Positions 24,442 through 31,854 of a stretch of DNA of 36,445 nt are shown in pieces. How positions within the stretch are numbered: position 1 is the stretch's first letter; each line of letters starts with the position of its first letter. The stretch comes from Clostridia bacterium (lineage in GTDB: Bacteria > Bacillota > Clostridia > Christensenellales > Borkfalkiaceae): positions 1 through 36,445 of the forward strand of contig JAFTPR010000012.1 of assembly GCA_017463145.1 (NCBI GenBank). The letters are read 5' to 3'. The notes below the pieces were generated by a model. That model searched no databases. It saw only the letters and a list, made by a program, of their open reading frames with translations, and was not told the origin of the DNA. The translations under genes were made by a program, and so were the position numbers.

Positions 24442-25101
24442 TTATTTATCTTCCTTGGAAGCCTTTCTCCCTTTTTTTATTTTACCCAATCCCTTTTTCA
24501 CGAGTATACGAAGCGAAGCCCAGAATATTTCCATTATCTGCAAAGGTACGCCTATCAGGAACACAAACCACAACTTTTCCGCTGAACCGCCAAGTAAAAT
24601 CCCCGTTATGAATATACAGGTAAGCGTTGTCCAAACGATTGCGGATATAGCGATAAAATTGAGCGTACGGTATTTCCATATACTTGCGTATACAACGAGT
24701 AATATCGCATTGATAGGCACGGCGTACAAAAACGCAACCCACCACACTCTACTAGGGCATATCAACTGCAACAATACGAAAGCAGAAGTAGCTACAAGCC
24801 AAACAATACCGCAGGATAAGAGCATAATTAAAACGTGCAGTCCTCTGTTTTTACGCTTGGTATCAATGGCGATTTTCTCTCCTTCCTCACCGACAAGGTC
24901 GTTGAGCGTAATGCCGTATAACGAAGCAAGCTGCATTAAAATATAAATATCGGGAACGCCGTTCCCCTGTTCCCACTTGGATACGGACTTATCCGAATAA
25001 TTGATTTTTTCCGCAAGCTCCGCCTGCGTCAATCCCGCCGCCTTACGGTAGTATATTAAATTTTTCGCAAGTCTGCGGTTGATTTCGTTTACATTTTCCA
25101 T
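24442..25101 (-). CDS. XRE-family regulator with four membrane helices
   Basis: The 219-residue protein has an N-terminal helix-turn-helix (about 9-67; LTQAELAEKINYSDKSVSKW) followed by hydrophobic segments at about 88-113, 119-141, 147-170 and 175-200, and a short basic tail. It is therefore a membrane-anchored DNA-binding protein. The first gene of the operon, it stands where ctsR usually precedes mcsA-mcsB-clpC. It likely regulates its own operon, but no operator was identified. No ribosome binding site precedes the ATG, and the promoter at 25108-25136 predicts a leaderless transcript. Similar HTH-plus-membrane proteins are common and unnamed in Clostridia. Confidence 0.85.
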   Translation of the reverse strand: MENVNEINRRLAKNLIYYRKAAGLTQAELAEKINYSDKSVSKWEQGNGVPDIYILMQLASLYGITLNDLVGEEGEKIAIDTKRKNRGLHVLIMLLSCGIVWLVATSAFVLLQLICPSRVWWVAFLYAVPINAILLVVYASIWKYRTLNFIAISAIVWTTLTCIFITGILLGGSAEKLWFVFLIGVPLQIMEIFWASLRILVKKGLGKIKKGRKASKEDK

Positions 25102-25107
25102 AATATT

Positions 25108-25136
25108 ATAATAACATTTTTTTTACAATTCGTCAA
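25108..25136 (-). promoter_or_regulatory. Promoter of the clp-aro operon, predicted leaderless start
   Basis: TTGACG (25131-25136), 17-base spacer, TATTAT (25108-25113), then 6 bases to the ATG at 25101. A perfect TATAAT (25105-25110) is also present but 20 bases from the -35. Confidence 0.6.
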
Positions 25137-25265
25137 GCGGGTATGCCCATTTTTCGTTATTTTTATCATTAGTCAAGTCAAGAGTTGAACCGCAATAAGA
25201 GTGATTGACGAAGTATGGGTGCTTTTTCGTCATAAAAACCTTGTTGTATTCAACTCATTTCAGGC

Positions 25266-25544
25266 TAACCAAAATAATATAATCCGAACAAAGATTTTTA
25301 GCGAAGAATTTAAGTGTCTACTTCATTGAAATCCTTGATAAACCGCTTGGTTGATCTGCGGCTTTCGCCTTATATCCACAATAAATTCTTTCGCTATAAA
25401 ATTGCCTTGCATCCCAAAGTTCGGATTTTTTAGTCTATTTTTGGTGAGGAGGAAGCAATCATACCAAAGTATTATAATAACCACGAGCCGAAAAGAGCAA
25501 AAAAGACGGCTTTGGGTCTGGTTCGGATTATATTACTTTGGTTA
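25266..25544. repeat. Fold-back element bounded by 24-base inverted repeats
   Basis: The left arm 25266-25289 (TAACC...CCGAAC) and the reverse complement of the right arm 25521-25544 match in 23 of 24 positions. 231 bases lie between. No target-site duplication or transposase was found, so it may be a MITE-like remnant or a structured RNA. Confidence 0.6.
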
Positions 25545-25604
25545 CGTCATAAAACAAAAGACTTTCCGCATTTTTCGGAAAGCCTTTTGGGTGTCTTATT
25601 TTAA
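25461..25604 (+). pseudogene. Possible 5' remnant of a membrane-protein gene
   Basis: A strong ribosome binding site GAGGAGG (25447-25453) is followed, 7 bases on, by ATA rather than ATG. The frame reads PKYYNNHEPKRAKKTALGLV, then RIILLWL, a basic start and beginning of a membrane helix, before it runs into the proS terminator and TAA at 25602-25604. This suggests a decayed or rearranged gene start. The right arm of the inverted repeat encodes part of the hydrophobic stretch. The call is speculative. Confidence 0.3.
25556..25588 (-). terminator. Terminator after proS
   Basis: Minus strand AAAAGGCTTTCCG / CGGAAAGTCTTTT, a 13-bp stem with one G-U pair and a 7-base loop, followed by GTTTT. It starts 17 bases beyond the proS stop. 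Confidence 0.85.
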
Positions 25605-25605
25605 C

Positions 25606-27036
25606 TTAGTATGCTCTTGCGTAGATGATAACGTGTTCCGATTTTTTACCGCAAACGGCGCAAGTTTCTTTCACTTCACCCTCTGCGTATACGCGCGCCG
25701 TTGCACCCGTTTCTTCCTTGATTTTATCTTCGCAATCTCTGCAACCGCACCAACCAGCTTTCACGAAATTGCCGCCATCCACGCCTGCTAAAATCCCTTG
25801 AATATCGTCAGCATACGTAATGCGTGCATCACAGCGTTTTCTCGCCGCTTCAAGCATATCTTTTTGCACGGACGCAAGCAACGCTTTCACGCCCTCTACG
25901 ACGTTTGTAAGCGGCATTTCCGTCTTTTCGAGCGTATCTCTGCGCGCGCAAATCATCTTGCCAGCCTCAATATCACGAGGCCCAAGCTCGATACGAACGG
26001 GAACACCCTTCATTTCCCATTCGTTGAACTTCCAACCGGGGCTGTTATCCGAATTGTCAAGCGTAACGCGTACGCCGCCTGCTTCCAATTCCTGTTTCAA
26101 GGCTTCGCAAGCCTCTACTACGCCCGGTTTTCTCGAAGCAATCGGTACAATAACGCATTGAATGGGCGCAACAACGGGAGGCAAAACCAAACCGCGTTCG
26201 TCACCGTGCGTCATAATAATTGCGCCGATCAGTCGCGTGGAAACGCCCCACGACGTGGTATACGCCGTATTGAGCACACCTTCGTTTCCGAGGTATTTAA
26301 TATCGAAAGCCGTAGCAAAGTTTTGCCCCAAATAGTGAGACGTACCCGCTTGCAAGCTCTTACCGTCGCGCATCATAGCTTCCATTGTATACGTAGCTAC
26401 CGCGCCCGCAAATTTCTCTTTCTCCGTCTTTCTGCCCGTCAAAACGGGAATAGCAAGGCAGTTTTCCGCAAACTCTTTATACGTTTCGAGCATACCAAGC
26501 GTTTCTTCCTCCGCTTCGGCTTGGTTGGAATGGACGGTATGCCCTTCCTGCCACAAAAACTCGCTCGTCCGCAAAAACGGGCGGGTCGTTTTCTCCCAAC
26601 GCATTACGTTACACCATTGATTTACCTTTAAGGGCAAATCACGGTAGGACTGTACCCATTTGGAACACATTGTACCGATAATCGTTTCCGACGTGGGACG
26701 AATTGCCAAAGGCTCGGCAAGATCCTCGCCGCCTGCGTGCGTGACTACTGCCACCTCGGGTGCAAAACCTTCCACGTGCTCCGCCTCTTTCGTGAAGAAG
26801 CTCATTGGGATCAGAAGCGGGAAATATGCATTTTCTACGCCACGCTTTTTAAAACGGGTATCCAGCTCCTTTTGAATATTCTCCCAAATCGCATAGCCGT
26901 ACGGACGGATTACCATCGTGCCTTTTACAGGTCCGTAATCCACAAGCTTGGTTTTAAGCACGACGTCTGTATACCATTGCGGAAAATCCGCATTGATATC
27001 TGCGATCTGTTCAACGAATTGCGTTTCTTTTGCCAT
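25606..27036 (-). CDS. proS: Prolyl-tRNA synthetase, archaeal/eukaryote-like type
   Basis: The 476-residue class II synthetase charges tRNA-Pro. It is the short type without the editing insertion of E. coli ProRS: motif 1 region VIRPYGYAIWENIQ, motif 2 RWEKTTRPFLRTSEFLWQEGH, motif 3 GDERGLVLPPVVAP, an HGTP anticodon-binding domain, and a C-terminal domain with CGCRDC and CAVC cysteines, ending in Tyr. The last residues IIYARAY fit the family, in which the C-terminal Tyr reaches the active site. This type is scattered in Firmicutes. A GAGAGGTAG ribosome binding site precedes the ATG, and a hairpin at 27062-27089 lies in the leader. Confidence 0.97.
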   Translation of the reverse strand: MAKETQFVEQIADINADFPQWYTDVVLKTKLVDYGPVKGTMVIRPYGYAIWENIQKELDTRFKKRGVENAYFPLLIPMSFFTKEAEHVEGFAPEVAVVTHAGGEDLAEPLAIRPTSETIIGTMCSKWVQSYRDLPLKVNQWCNVMRWEKTTRPFLRTSEFLWQEGHTVHSNQAEAEEETLGMLETYKEFAENCLAIPVLTGRKTEKEKFAGAVATYTMEAMMRDGKSLQAGTSHYLGQNFATAFDIKYLGNEGVLNTAYTTSWGVSTRLIGAIIMTHGDERGLVLPPVVAPIQCVIVPIASRKPGVVEACEALKQELEAGGVRVTLDNSDNSPGWKFNEWEMKGVPVRIELGPRDIEAGKMICARRDTLEKTEMPLTNVVEGVKALLASVQKDMLEAARKRCDARITYADDIQGILAGVDGGNFVKAGWCGCRDCEDKIKEETGATARVYAEGEVKETCAVCGKKSEHVIIYARAY

Positions 27037-27061
27037 AATACTACCTCTCTTTCTCTCAACA

Positions 27062-27089
27062 GATACGCTCCTACGTCGAGGAGCGTATC
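27062..27089. terminator. Palindromic hairpin between membrane protein gene and proS
   Basis: GATACGCTCCT / AGGAGCGTATC with a 6-base loop. On the plus strand it is followed by ACTTTTTCTTTTTTA; on the minus strand the T-tract is missing and an A-tract precedes the stem. It lies 12 bases past the stop at 27102. It could end the membrane operon or be a leader element for proS. Confidence 0.6.
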
Positions 27090-27101
27090 ACTTTTTCTTT
27101 T

Positions 27102-28508
27102 TTATTTCTTAATATGTACGTCCATACGCTCTTTCACTTGCGTTTGGAATACCTTTTGACAACCGGGGCAACGGTGGTATTTTGCCGCCGCGCGCACCGA
27201 AAGCGGTTTTTTACAATGCGGGCAGGTCACCTCCCAACGCTTGGTCGGGTCGATCGGCTCTTCCTCTTCTTCCACTTCCTCCTCCACCTCTTCCAGCTGA
27301 GGCGGCCAAGGCTGATATACGGGAATATAAATGGGTTGATACTGCGGCGCAGCCGTTTTGCCGTCCATATAGCCGTAGTAGTTGTTGATTGTCTGCGGTT
27401 GTACTTGCATGGGGATAGGCGTAGGCACAACCGTGGGAAGTCCTTCGCGACTCTCCTCTTCCTCGTCCTCCAAAACCTCGTCGCGCAAGGAATCCTGTTT
27501 ATGCTTGGACTTAAAGATACAATCGAACAGGAACGCCGCAAACGCTACGCAAGCAATAATAAGGCTATGCATAGGCGTAGGCTTTGCCCCCCAAAGAGTA
27601 TCTACAACAAACGCGCCACCTGCAAATAACGTTACGAAAAATGCAAACACGCGGTAATTTTTCATGCCCTTACCGAAAATACCGTCCAAATTATATTCCG
27701 TGATATTGGTTGCGTGGCGAATAAGTACGAACAGGGACAAAAGAATAAGTACGTCGAACCCAACGGGAAGCACCGTTTTTAAAAGATCGCCTTTAAACGG
27801 GTTCTTCTTGGCAAGCAATTCCGCAACCGTAACGCCGATATCGTTATTGGAAACGAAGAACCACAAAATTGCCACAACCGCGCCAATCTGCACCAGATTT
27901 CTGAAAAAGTATACGACCAAACTGTACGGTCTTGCTTCTTCTTGGAACTTGCCGTCCCTTGCGCGGGAATAGTACGCTAAACCACCGGCAAGAAGCCCTG
28001 CCACAAAATGGAGCAACAGCCCAAATGCAATCGCTGCGTACGCATACATTGTCACCGTCACTTTCACGTCCGCTGCTTGCAATACCCAAATCAAAAGGGA
28101 AATAGAAACGATTGCGGAAAGCGAAGCGGAAAAATACTTACCCAGCCCGTCCATTGCATCCAAATTACGGTCGTATCCGTCTACGTATTTGAGCGAACGC
28201 TTGGAAAGCCAACCCAATTTCCCAAAGCACTTGAAAAAGCGGATCACACACCCAATCACGAGGATCGCATACAACACCGCCGTAACAATGCCGAGGATAT
28301 CGAATTTCTTCTTGAAGATATCCGCGACGGGCTTCCAGAAATTGACTGCCCAAAGCGCCTTTCCGTTCAGCTCGATCATAGGCAAGCAGGCAAGCGCCGC
28401 AAGCGCAAGCGCGCCAAGCAGATACAACGTACCCACAAACCTAATCTTGTTTTGTGTCTTATTGATATTCTTTTTAATTGCAACCGAAGTTGCCGTTTCG
28501 TACTTCAT
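27102..28508 (-). CDS. Multi-pass membrane protein with C-terminal zinc ribbon (paralog C)
   Basis: The 468-residue protein has about eight membrane helices within 1-340. The family block GKLGWLSKRSLKYVDGYDRN (about 96-115) continues as LDAMDGLGKYF. HFVAG and a RHATNITEYNLDG...GMKN block lie further on. After the last helix comes a Pro- and Tyr-rich linker, a run of Glu (LEEVEEEVEEEEEP) and a zinc ribbon with Cys429, 432, 447 and 450 (CPHC, CPGC). I do not recognise a named family. The ribbon is probably cytoplasmic and may bind protein or nucleic acid. It is third in an operon with two paralogs, 39 bases behind the second. Confidence 0.85.
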   Translation of the reverse strand: MKYETATSVAIKKNINKTQNKIRFVGTLYLLGALALAALACLPMIELNGKALWAVNFWKPVADIFKKKFDILGIVTAVLYAILVIGCVIRFFKCFGKLGWLSKRSLKYVDGYDRNLDAMDGLGKYFSASLSAIVSISLLIWVLQAADVKVTVTMYAYAAIAFGLLLHFVAGLLAGGLAYYSRARDGKFQEEARPYSLVVYFFRNLVQIGAVVAILWFFVSNNDIGVTVAELLAKKNPFKGDLLKTVLPVGFDVLILLSLFVLIRHATNITEYNLDGIFGKGMKNYRVFAFFVTLFAGGAFVVDTLWGAKPTPMHSLIIACVAFAAFLFDCIFKSKHKQDSLRDEVLEDEEEESREGLPTVVPTPIPMQVQPQTINNYYGYMDGKTAAPQYQPIYIPVYQPWPPQLEEVEEEVEEEEEPIDPTKRWEVTCPHCKKPLSVRAAAKYHRCPGCQKVFQTQVKERMDVHIKK

Positions 28509-28547
28509 AGCCGTCTCCTTGTGCTATTTAGCCTTTATTTTTCTTTC

Positions 28548-29687
28548 TTAAATAATCGTATTGTTGTACGGATAACCGTTTTCGCGGATATATTCGTCTG
28601 CGTCGAAATCGTCATAATCGTATTTTTGACGGGGTTTCGCTAAGCAATCGAACAGGAAACCGACAACAGCGACACCTGCAACAATCGCAAGATTTTTATT
28701 CAAACCCGTAGCCTCGCCGATTTTTATGTACGGCAATGCAACCCAAGCCCCCGCGAAAAGTGCAGCGAAGAAAGAACAAATTGCAAAATTCTTCATTCCC
28801 GCTCCCTGCAAACAGTTGCGGTTGAATTCCGTTTCCGCAACAGCGTGGCGCAACATTGCAAAATAGAATATCCAAAGCACCGCTTCTACTGCGGCGGGAA
28901 TATATTCCTTGATGTTGACAGACTTGAAACCCGCTTTCTTGACGACGATTTGATCGATAAATTCCTTGCATTTTACAAACAACACGCTTTCTTTCGTCAA
29001 GAAATACAAGATTGCAGCAACGACGGCAAGTTGGAATACGTTTCTGATAAAATACGTAAACAAACCGTGGTCGCGTTTTTGTTCCTCAATCTTTTCGCCC
29101 GTGGAAAATACCGTAACCGTACCGCCGATAACCCCTGCGAGGAAATGTACCGCAAAACCTGTGCCTACTGCAATATACGCGTAAAGCGTAAGTTTCACGC
29201 CCTCGCCCGCAAACATATAAATCAAAATATTCAGCGTAAGGATACAAGCGAACGACGAAGTGAATCTGTCTGCCAAATCGTCCATAGCATACATATTGCG
29301 GTTGAATCCGTTATTGTAGCTTGCGCGGCGTTTAAACAACCAATCGAGCTTACCGAATCCCCGCAACAAATCGATTGCAACGGTAAGTAAAATCGCCAAA
29401 AACAGCACGGCTGTTACAGCGTTGAATATCTGTTCAAGCGAAAGCGTCTTCAAGCCCGCCAAACCGTTTTTGAACAACGCAACGAGCGGTTTGTAAAACG
29501 TCAATACAGGCAACGCCGTGCTTCCCGATTTCGTCACGGCAGTTCCCGTCATAAACGGCGTACAAAAAGCCAAGGCGGCAAGCGCAAGCAAACCGAGCAG
29601 GTAGATCATACCCGCCACCTTTGCTCTGTTTTGCACGACCTTAACGCGCCGTTTTAACAAGGTTGCCCTTGAATCAATACGTCTCAT
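28548..29687 (-). CDS. Multi-pass membrane protein (paralog B)
   Basis: The 379-residue protein is a paralog of its two neighbours: a basic N-terminus, AGMIYLLGLLALAALAF as first helix (about 25-41), GKLDWLFKRRASYNNGFNRN (112-131) leading into MYAMDDL, HFLAG, FRNV-like IRNVFQ, and RHAVAETEFNRN...GMKNF. About eight helices are predicted. The tail is short, Asp/Tyr-rich (YDYDDFDADEYIRENGYPYN). No enzyme motif is visible. It overlaps the upstream gene by 4 bases (ATGA), so translation is coupled. Function is unknown. Confidence 0.85.
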   Translation of the reverse strand: MRRIDSRATLLKRRVKVVQNRAKVAGMIYLLGLLALAALAFCTPFMTGTAVTKSGSTALPVLTFYKPLVALFKNGLAGLKTLSLEQIFNAVTAVLFLAILLTVAIDLLRGFGKLDWLFKRRASYNNGFNRNMYAMDDLADRFTSSFACILTLNILIYMFAGEGVKLTLYAYIAVGTGFAVHFLAGVIGGTVTVFSTGEKIEEQKRDHGLFTYFIRNVFQLAVVAAILYFLTKESVLFVKCKEFIDQIVVKKAGFKSVNIKEYIPAAVEAVLWIFYFAMLRHAVAETEFNRNCLQGAGMKNFAICSFFAALFAGAWVALPYIKIGEATGLNKNLAIVAGVAVVGFLFDCLAKPRQKYDYDDFDADEYIRENGYPYNNTII

Positions 29688-30904
29688 ACGTTCTCCTTTC
29701 CGCTACGGGTATTGTCGTAACCGTAAACGTTGGCATTGCCCTGCATACCGTAAGCCGCAGGAGGGGGCGTAAGATATACGCCGGGTTTATTATAGTCAAT
29801 CTCGATATTTTGTGCGAGATACTTATTCGAGTCCACTTCTTCGTTACCCTCCACTTTCGCCTTAGGTAAACGAATCAAGCAAAGTTCGAGCACAGTCGCC
29901 GCCAACGCAATCGCGGCAATGATAATCATGTTTACGGAAGTTTCCGCCTTGGCGATAAACTTCACGTACGCAACCGCGCCGCCCGCCGTCACAAGCGCAA
30001 GGAAAGCAAAGAGCAAGAACAACTTTCTGCCGTGCGCGTCTGCGCCTTCAAGGTCGTACTCCGTCGTACCCGTCGCGTAGAACGTAAGCGCAAAAAACCA
30101 AATCAAAAGTAGACCTTGCGCCGCCGGGAAAAGTAAACCTTTCCAATCTTTCAACGTGGTTTTTACACCGTTTTCCACCGCCGCGTCCAACGTGGCGCGA
30201 AGCTCGGAGCAAGCGAGGAAAAAGTAACCGAGCGCCGCTACGATAATAATTTGCAATACGTTGCGGAAAACGGAAGCGACAACACCCGTTTGACGAGCGA
30301 TTTCCTGTACGCCGTTTTCCGTTTCAAACAAGCCTACCTTGCTTGCTGCAATGCCGCAAACGAAATGGAAGAAAAATCCTACGGCAAGCGTTATGTAAGC
30401 CATTTTTTCAATTTCAATCGCTTTGTAATCGCTTACAAGCAACGCAATAACGAAATGGCAAATAATGATAAACGCAAATGAGGAGGAGAAAATCCGTCCC
30501 AAATCATCCATTGCGTACATATTACGGTTGAAACCGTAAATACGGCTTGCCCTTTTCTTGAACAACCAATTCAATTTGGAAAGCGCGCGCAACACGTTGA
30601 TAACAAGCGCAAGAACCATTACGCCGTACACGCAAGCAAGCAACAACGCTTCGGCGTTCGCCTTATACGCGCCCTTTGCCGACACGAATACTTTCCAAAA
30701 GCTCATAACCGTAAGCGTGATGGAAACGTCTTCCTTATCCGGCGTGAGCATGGGGAATACAAGCGCCAATGCGGAAACCGCAAGCAACACAATCAAATAT
30801 AAAAAACCGATAAATTTTGCTTTTCCCTGCACCTTTGCGATACGTTCTTTCAAATACGTGTACTTTTGCGAAGGCTGTTTTCTGACGTTTTTGCTTTTGA
30901 CCAT
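29684..30904 (-). CDS. Multi-pass membrane protein (paralog A), first gene of the operon
   Basis: The 406-residue protein has predicted helices at about 31-51, 86-106, 141-159, 170-190, 209-230, 258-277, 294-312 and 324-344. The shared block LNWLFKKRASRIYGFNRNMY (111-130) continues as AMDDLGRIFSSSF. TEYDLEG and a short tail with Pro, Tyr and Asn follow the last helix. The start is preceded by GGGAGGGG, one of the strongest ribosome binding sites in the window. A TATAAT -10 is at 30932-30937 but no -35 is recognisable; a palindrome-rich stretch (AACCGCGGAAACGGTT) is there instead. Function is unknown. Confidence 0.85.
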   Translation of the reverse strand: MVKSKNVRKQPSQKYTYLKERIAKVQGKAKFIGFLYLIVLLAVSALALVFPMLTPDKEDVSITLTVMSFWKVFVSAKGAYKANAEALLLACVYGVMVLALVINVLRALSKLNWLFKKRASRIYGFNRNMYAMDDLGRIFSSSFAFIIICHFVIALLVSDYKAIEIEKMAYITLAVGFFFHFVCGIAASKVGLFETENGVQEIARQTGVVASVFRNVLQIIIVAALGYFFLACSELRATLDAAVENGVKTTLKDWKGLLFPAAQGLLLIWFFALTFYATGTTEYDLEGADAHGRKLFLLFAFLALVTAGGAVAYVKFIAKAETSVNMIIIAAIALAATVLELCLIRLPKAKVEGNEEVDSNKYLAQNIEIDYNKPGVYLTPPPAAYGMQGNANVYGYDNTRSGKENV

Positions 30905-30931
30905 AAAATGACCCCTCCCTATATTTGTTTC

Positions 30932-30960
30932 ATTATACGAAAAACCGCGGAAACGGTTTC
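30932..30960 (-). promoter_or_regulatory. Candidate activator-dependent promoter of the membrane-protein operon
   Basis: TATAAT at 30932-30937 on the minus strand. No TTGACA-like -35 at 16-18 bases. AACCG/CGGTT and GAAAC/GTTTC palindromes lie at about 30942-30960, where an activator or repressor could bind. Confidence 0.4.
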
Positions 30961-31086
30961 GCTTCCACTTTTTTTAAAATTTTTTCTATATAATTATAAC
31001 TCTTTTTTTGCGTATTGTCAATATTCTATCCTGATTTTTTTAAGAAATACGCAAATATTTTTTCGTTTTTTTCTTACGCCCACGCA

Positions 31087-31617
31087 TTATTTGTCGAAAA
31101 CGTTTTTATACGTTTCAATACACTTGGTGATTATCTCCATAGCCTCGTCCCTATGACAAATCTCCTTGACCGTCGTATGCTTGTGTTCGAGAGATTTATA
31201 CACCTCGAAAAAGTGCATCATTTCCTCAAAAACGTGCTTGGGCAACTCTTGAATATCGTAATAGTTGTTATAGGTAGGATCGCCGACGGGGATTGCAATA
31301 ATTTTCTCGTCAAGTGAACCGCCGTCAATCATCTTAATCACGCCGATTGGATAGCAGGTAACGAGCGTAGCGGGATAAATAGTTTCCCCGCACAAAACGA
31401 GTACGTCGAGCGGGTCGCCGTCCTCTGCGTACGTACGCGGAATAAATCCGTAGTTTGCGGGATACACAGTCGAGGTATACAACACTCTGTCCAGCTTTAA
31501 AAGCCCCGTTTCTTTATCCAATTCGTACTTTGCCTTACAGCCCTTGGGAATTTCGATAAACGCCTCGAATTTCTTCGCGGTAATCCTTGCGGGCGATACG
31601 TCGTGCCATACGTTCAT
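31087..31617 (-). CDS. ppa: Inorganic pyrophosphatase, family I
   Basis: The 176-residue enzyme hydrolyses pyrophosphate and pulls biosynthetic reactions forward. [40 protein letters not shown] with the metal-binding Asp cluster ([10 protein letters not shown]), and [10 protein letters not shown] are typical. Length is normal for the bacterial soluble form. The ATG has AAGAGGAGTAATATACT upstream, and a promoter lies at 31670-31698. No clear terminator is seen after the stop. It is divergent from the acyltransferase gene at 31855. Confidence 0.96.
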   Translation of the reverse strand: MNVWHDVSPARITAKKFEAFIEIPKGCKAKYELDKETGLLKLDRVLYTSTVYPANYGFIPRTYAEDGDPLDVLVLCGETIYPATLVTCYPIGVIKMIDGGSLDEKIIAIPVGDPTYNNYYDIQELPKHVFEEMMHFFEVYKSLEHKHTTVKEICHRDEAMEIITKCIETYKNVFDK

Positions 31618-31669
31618 AGTATATTACTCCTCTTATTGTGTTTTTATTTCCTCTTATAATTGTAGCACC

Positions 31670-31698
31670 ATTATAACATATTTTTTTGCGTTTCGCAA
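31670..31698 (-). promoter_or_regulatory. Promoter of ppa
   Basis: TTGCGA (31693-31698), 17-base spacer, TATAAT (31670-31675) on the minus strand. Confidence 0.75.
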
Positions 31699-31766
31699 GG
31701 AGTTGAACAAGCATACGCGTTCTTTTCCCTACGATTTTTTTATTTCGCAACAAAAAAATTAACCGT

Positions 31767-31798
31767 TTTGACGAAATATGTCAAATTGTTTCACAATT
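31767..31798. promoter_or_regulatory. Two adjacent inverted repeats upstream of the acyltransferase promoter
   Basis: TTTGAC-N7-GTCAAA (31767-31785) and AATTGT-N3-ACAATT (31784-31798) overlap by two bases, just before the -35 at 31802. They are candidate operator sites for the divergent acyltransferase and ppa promoters. No known regulator consensus was matched. Confidence 0.35.
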
Positions 31799-31801
31799 CG
31801 G

Positions 31802-31830
31802 TTGACCGAGAAACAGATTTGTTATATAAT
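31802..31830 (+). promoter_or_regulatory. Promoter of the acyltransferase
   Basis: TTGACC (31802-31807), 17-base spacer, TATAAT (31825-31830). GGAGTG is the ribosome binding site further down. Confidence 0.88.
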
Positions 31831-31854
31831 ATTGATATATGGAGTGTGTAATGT

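Larger units (their letters stand above)
25102..25605. other. 504-base non-coding region with long inverted repeat
   Basis: No intact gene is seen. The region holds the XRE promoter, a TGACGAA/TTCGTCA hairpin near 25212-25235, 24-base inverted repeats at 25266-25289 and 25521-25544, CGTCATAAAA occurring twice (near 25228 and 25545), and the proS terminator at 25556-25588. A smaller inner pair, AGCGAAGAATTTA near 25300 and TAAATTCTTTCGCT near 25383, is also inverted, so the segment could fold back on itself. Confidence 0.6.

Noticed and set aside
25160-25185. GTCAAGTCAA repeat upstream of the XRE gene as a CtsR operator
   Set aside because: CtsR boxes are GGTCAAA heptads separated by three bases. 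These repeats are adjacent and lack the GG and third A.
27037-27101. A T-box in front of proS
   Set aside because: Only about 65 bases are available, with a simple palindrome and no T-box core sequence.
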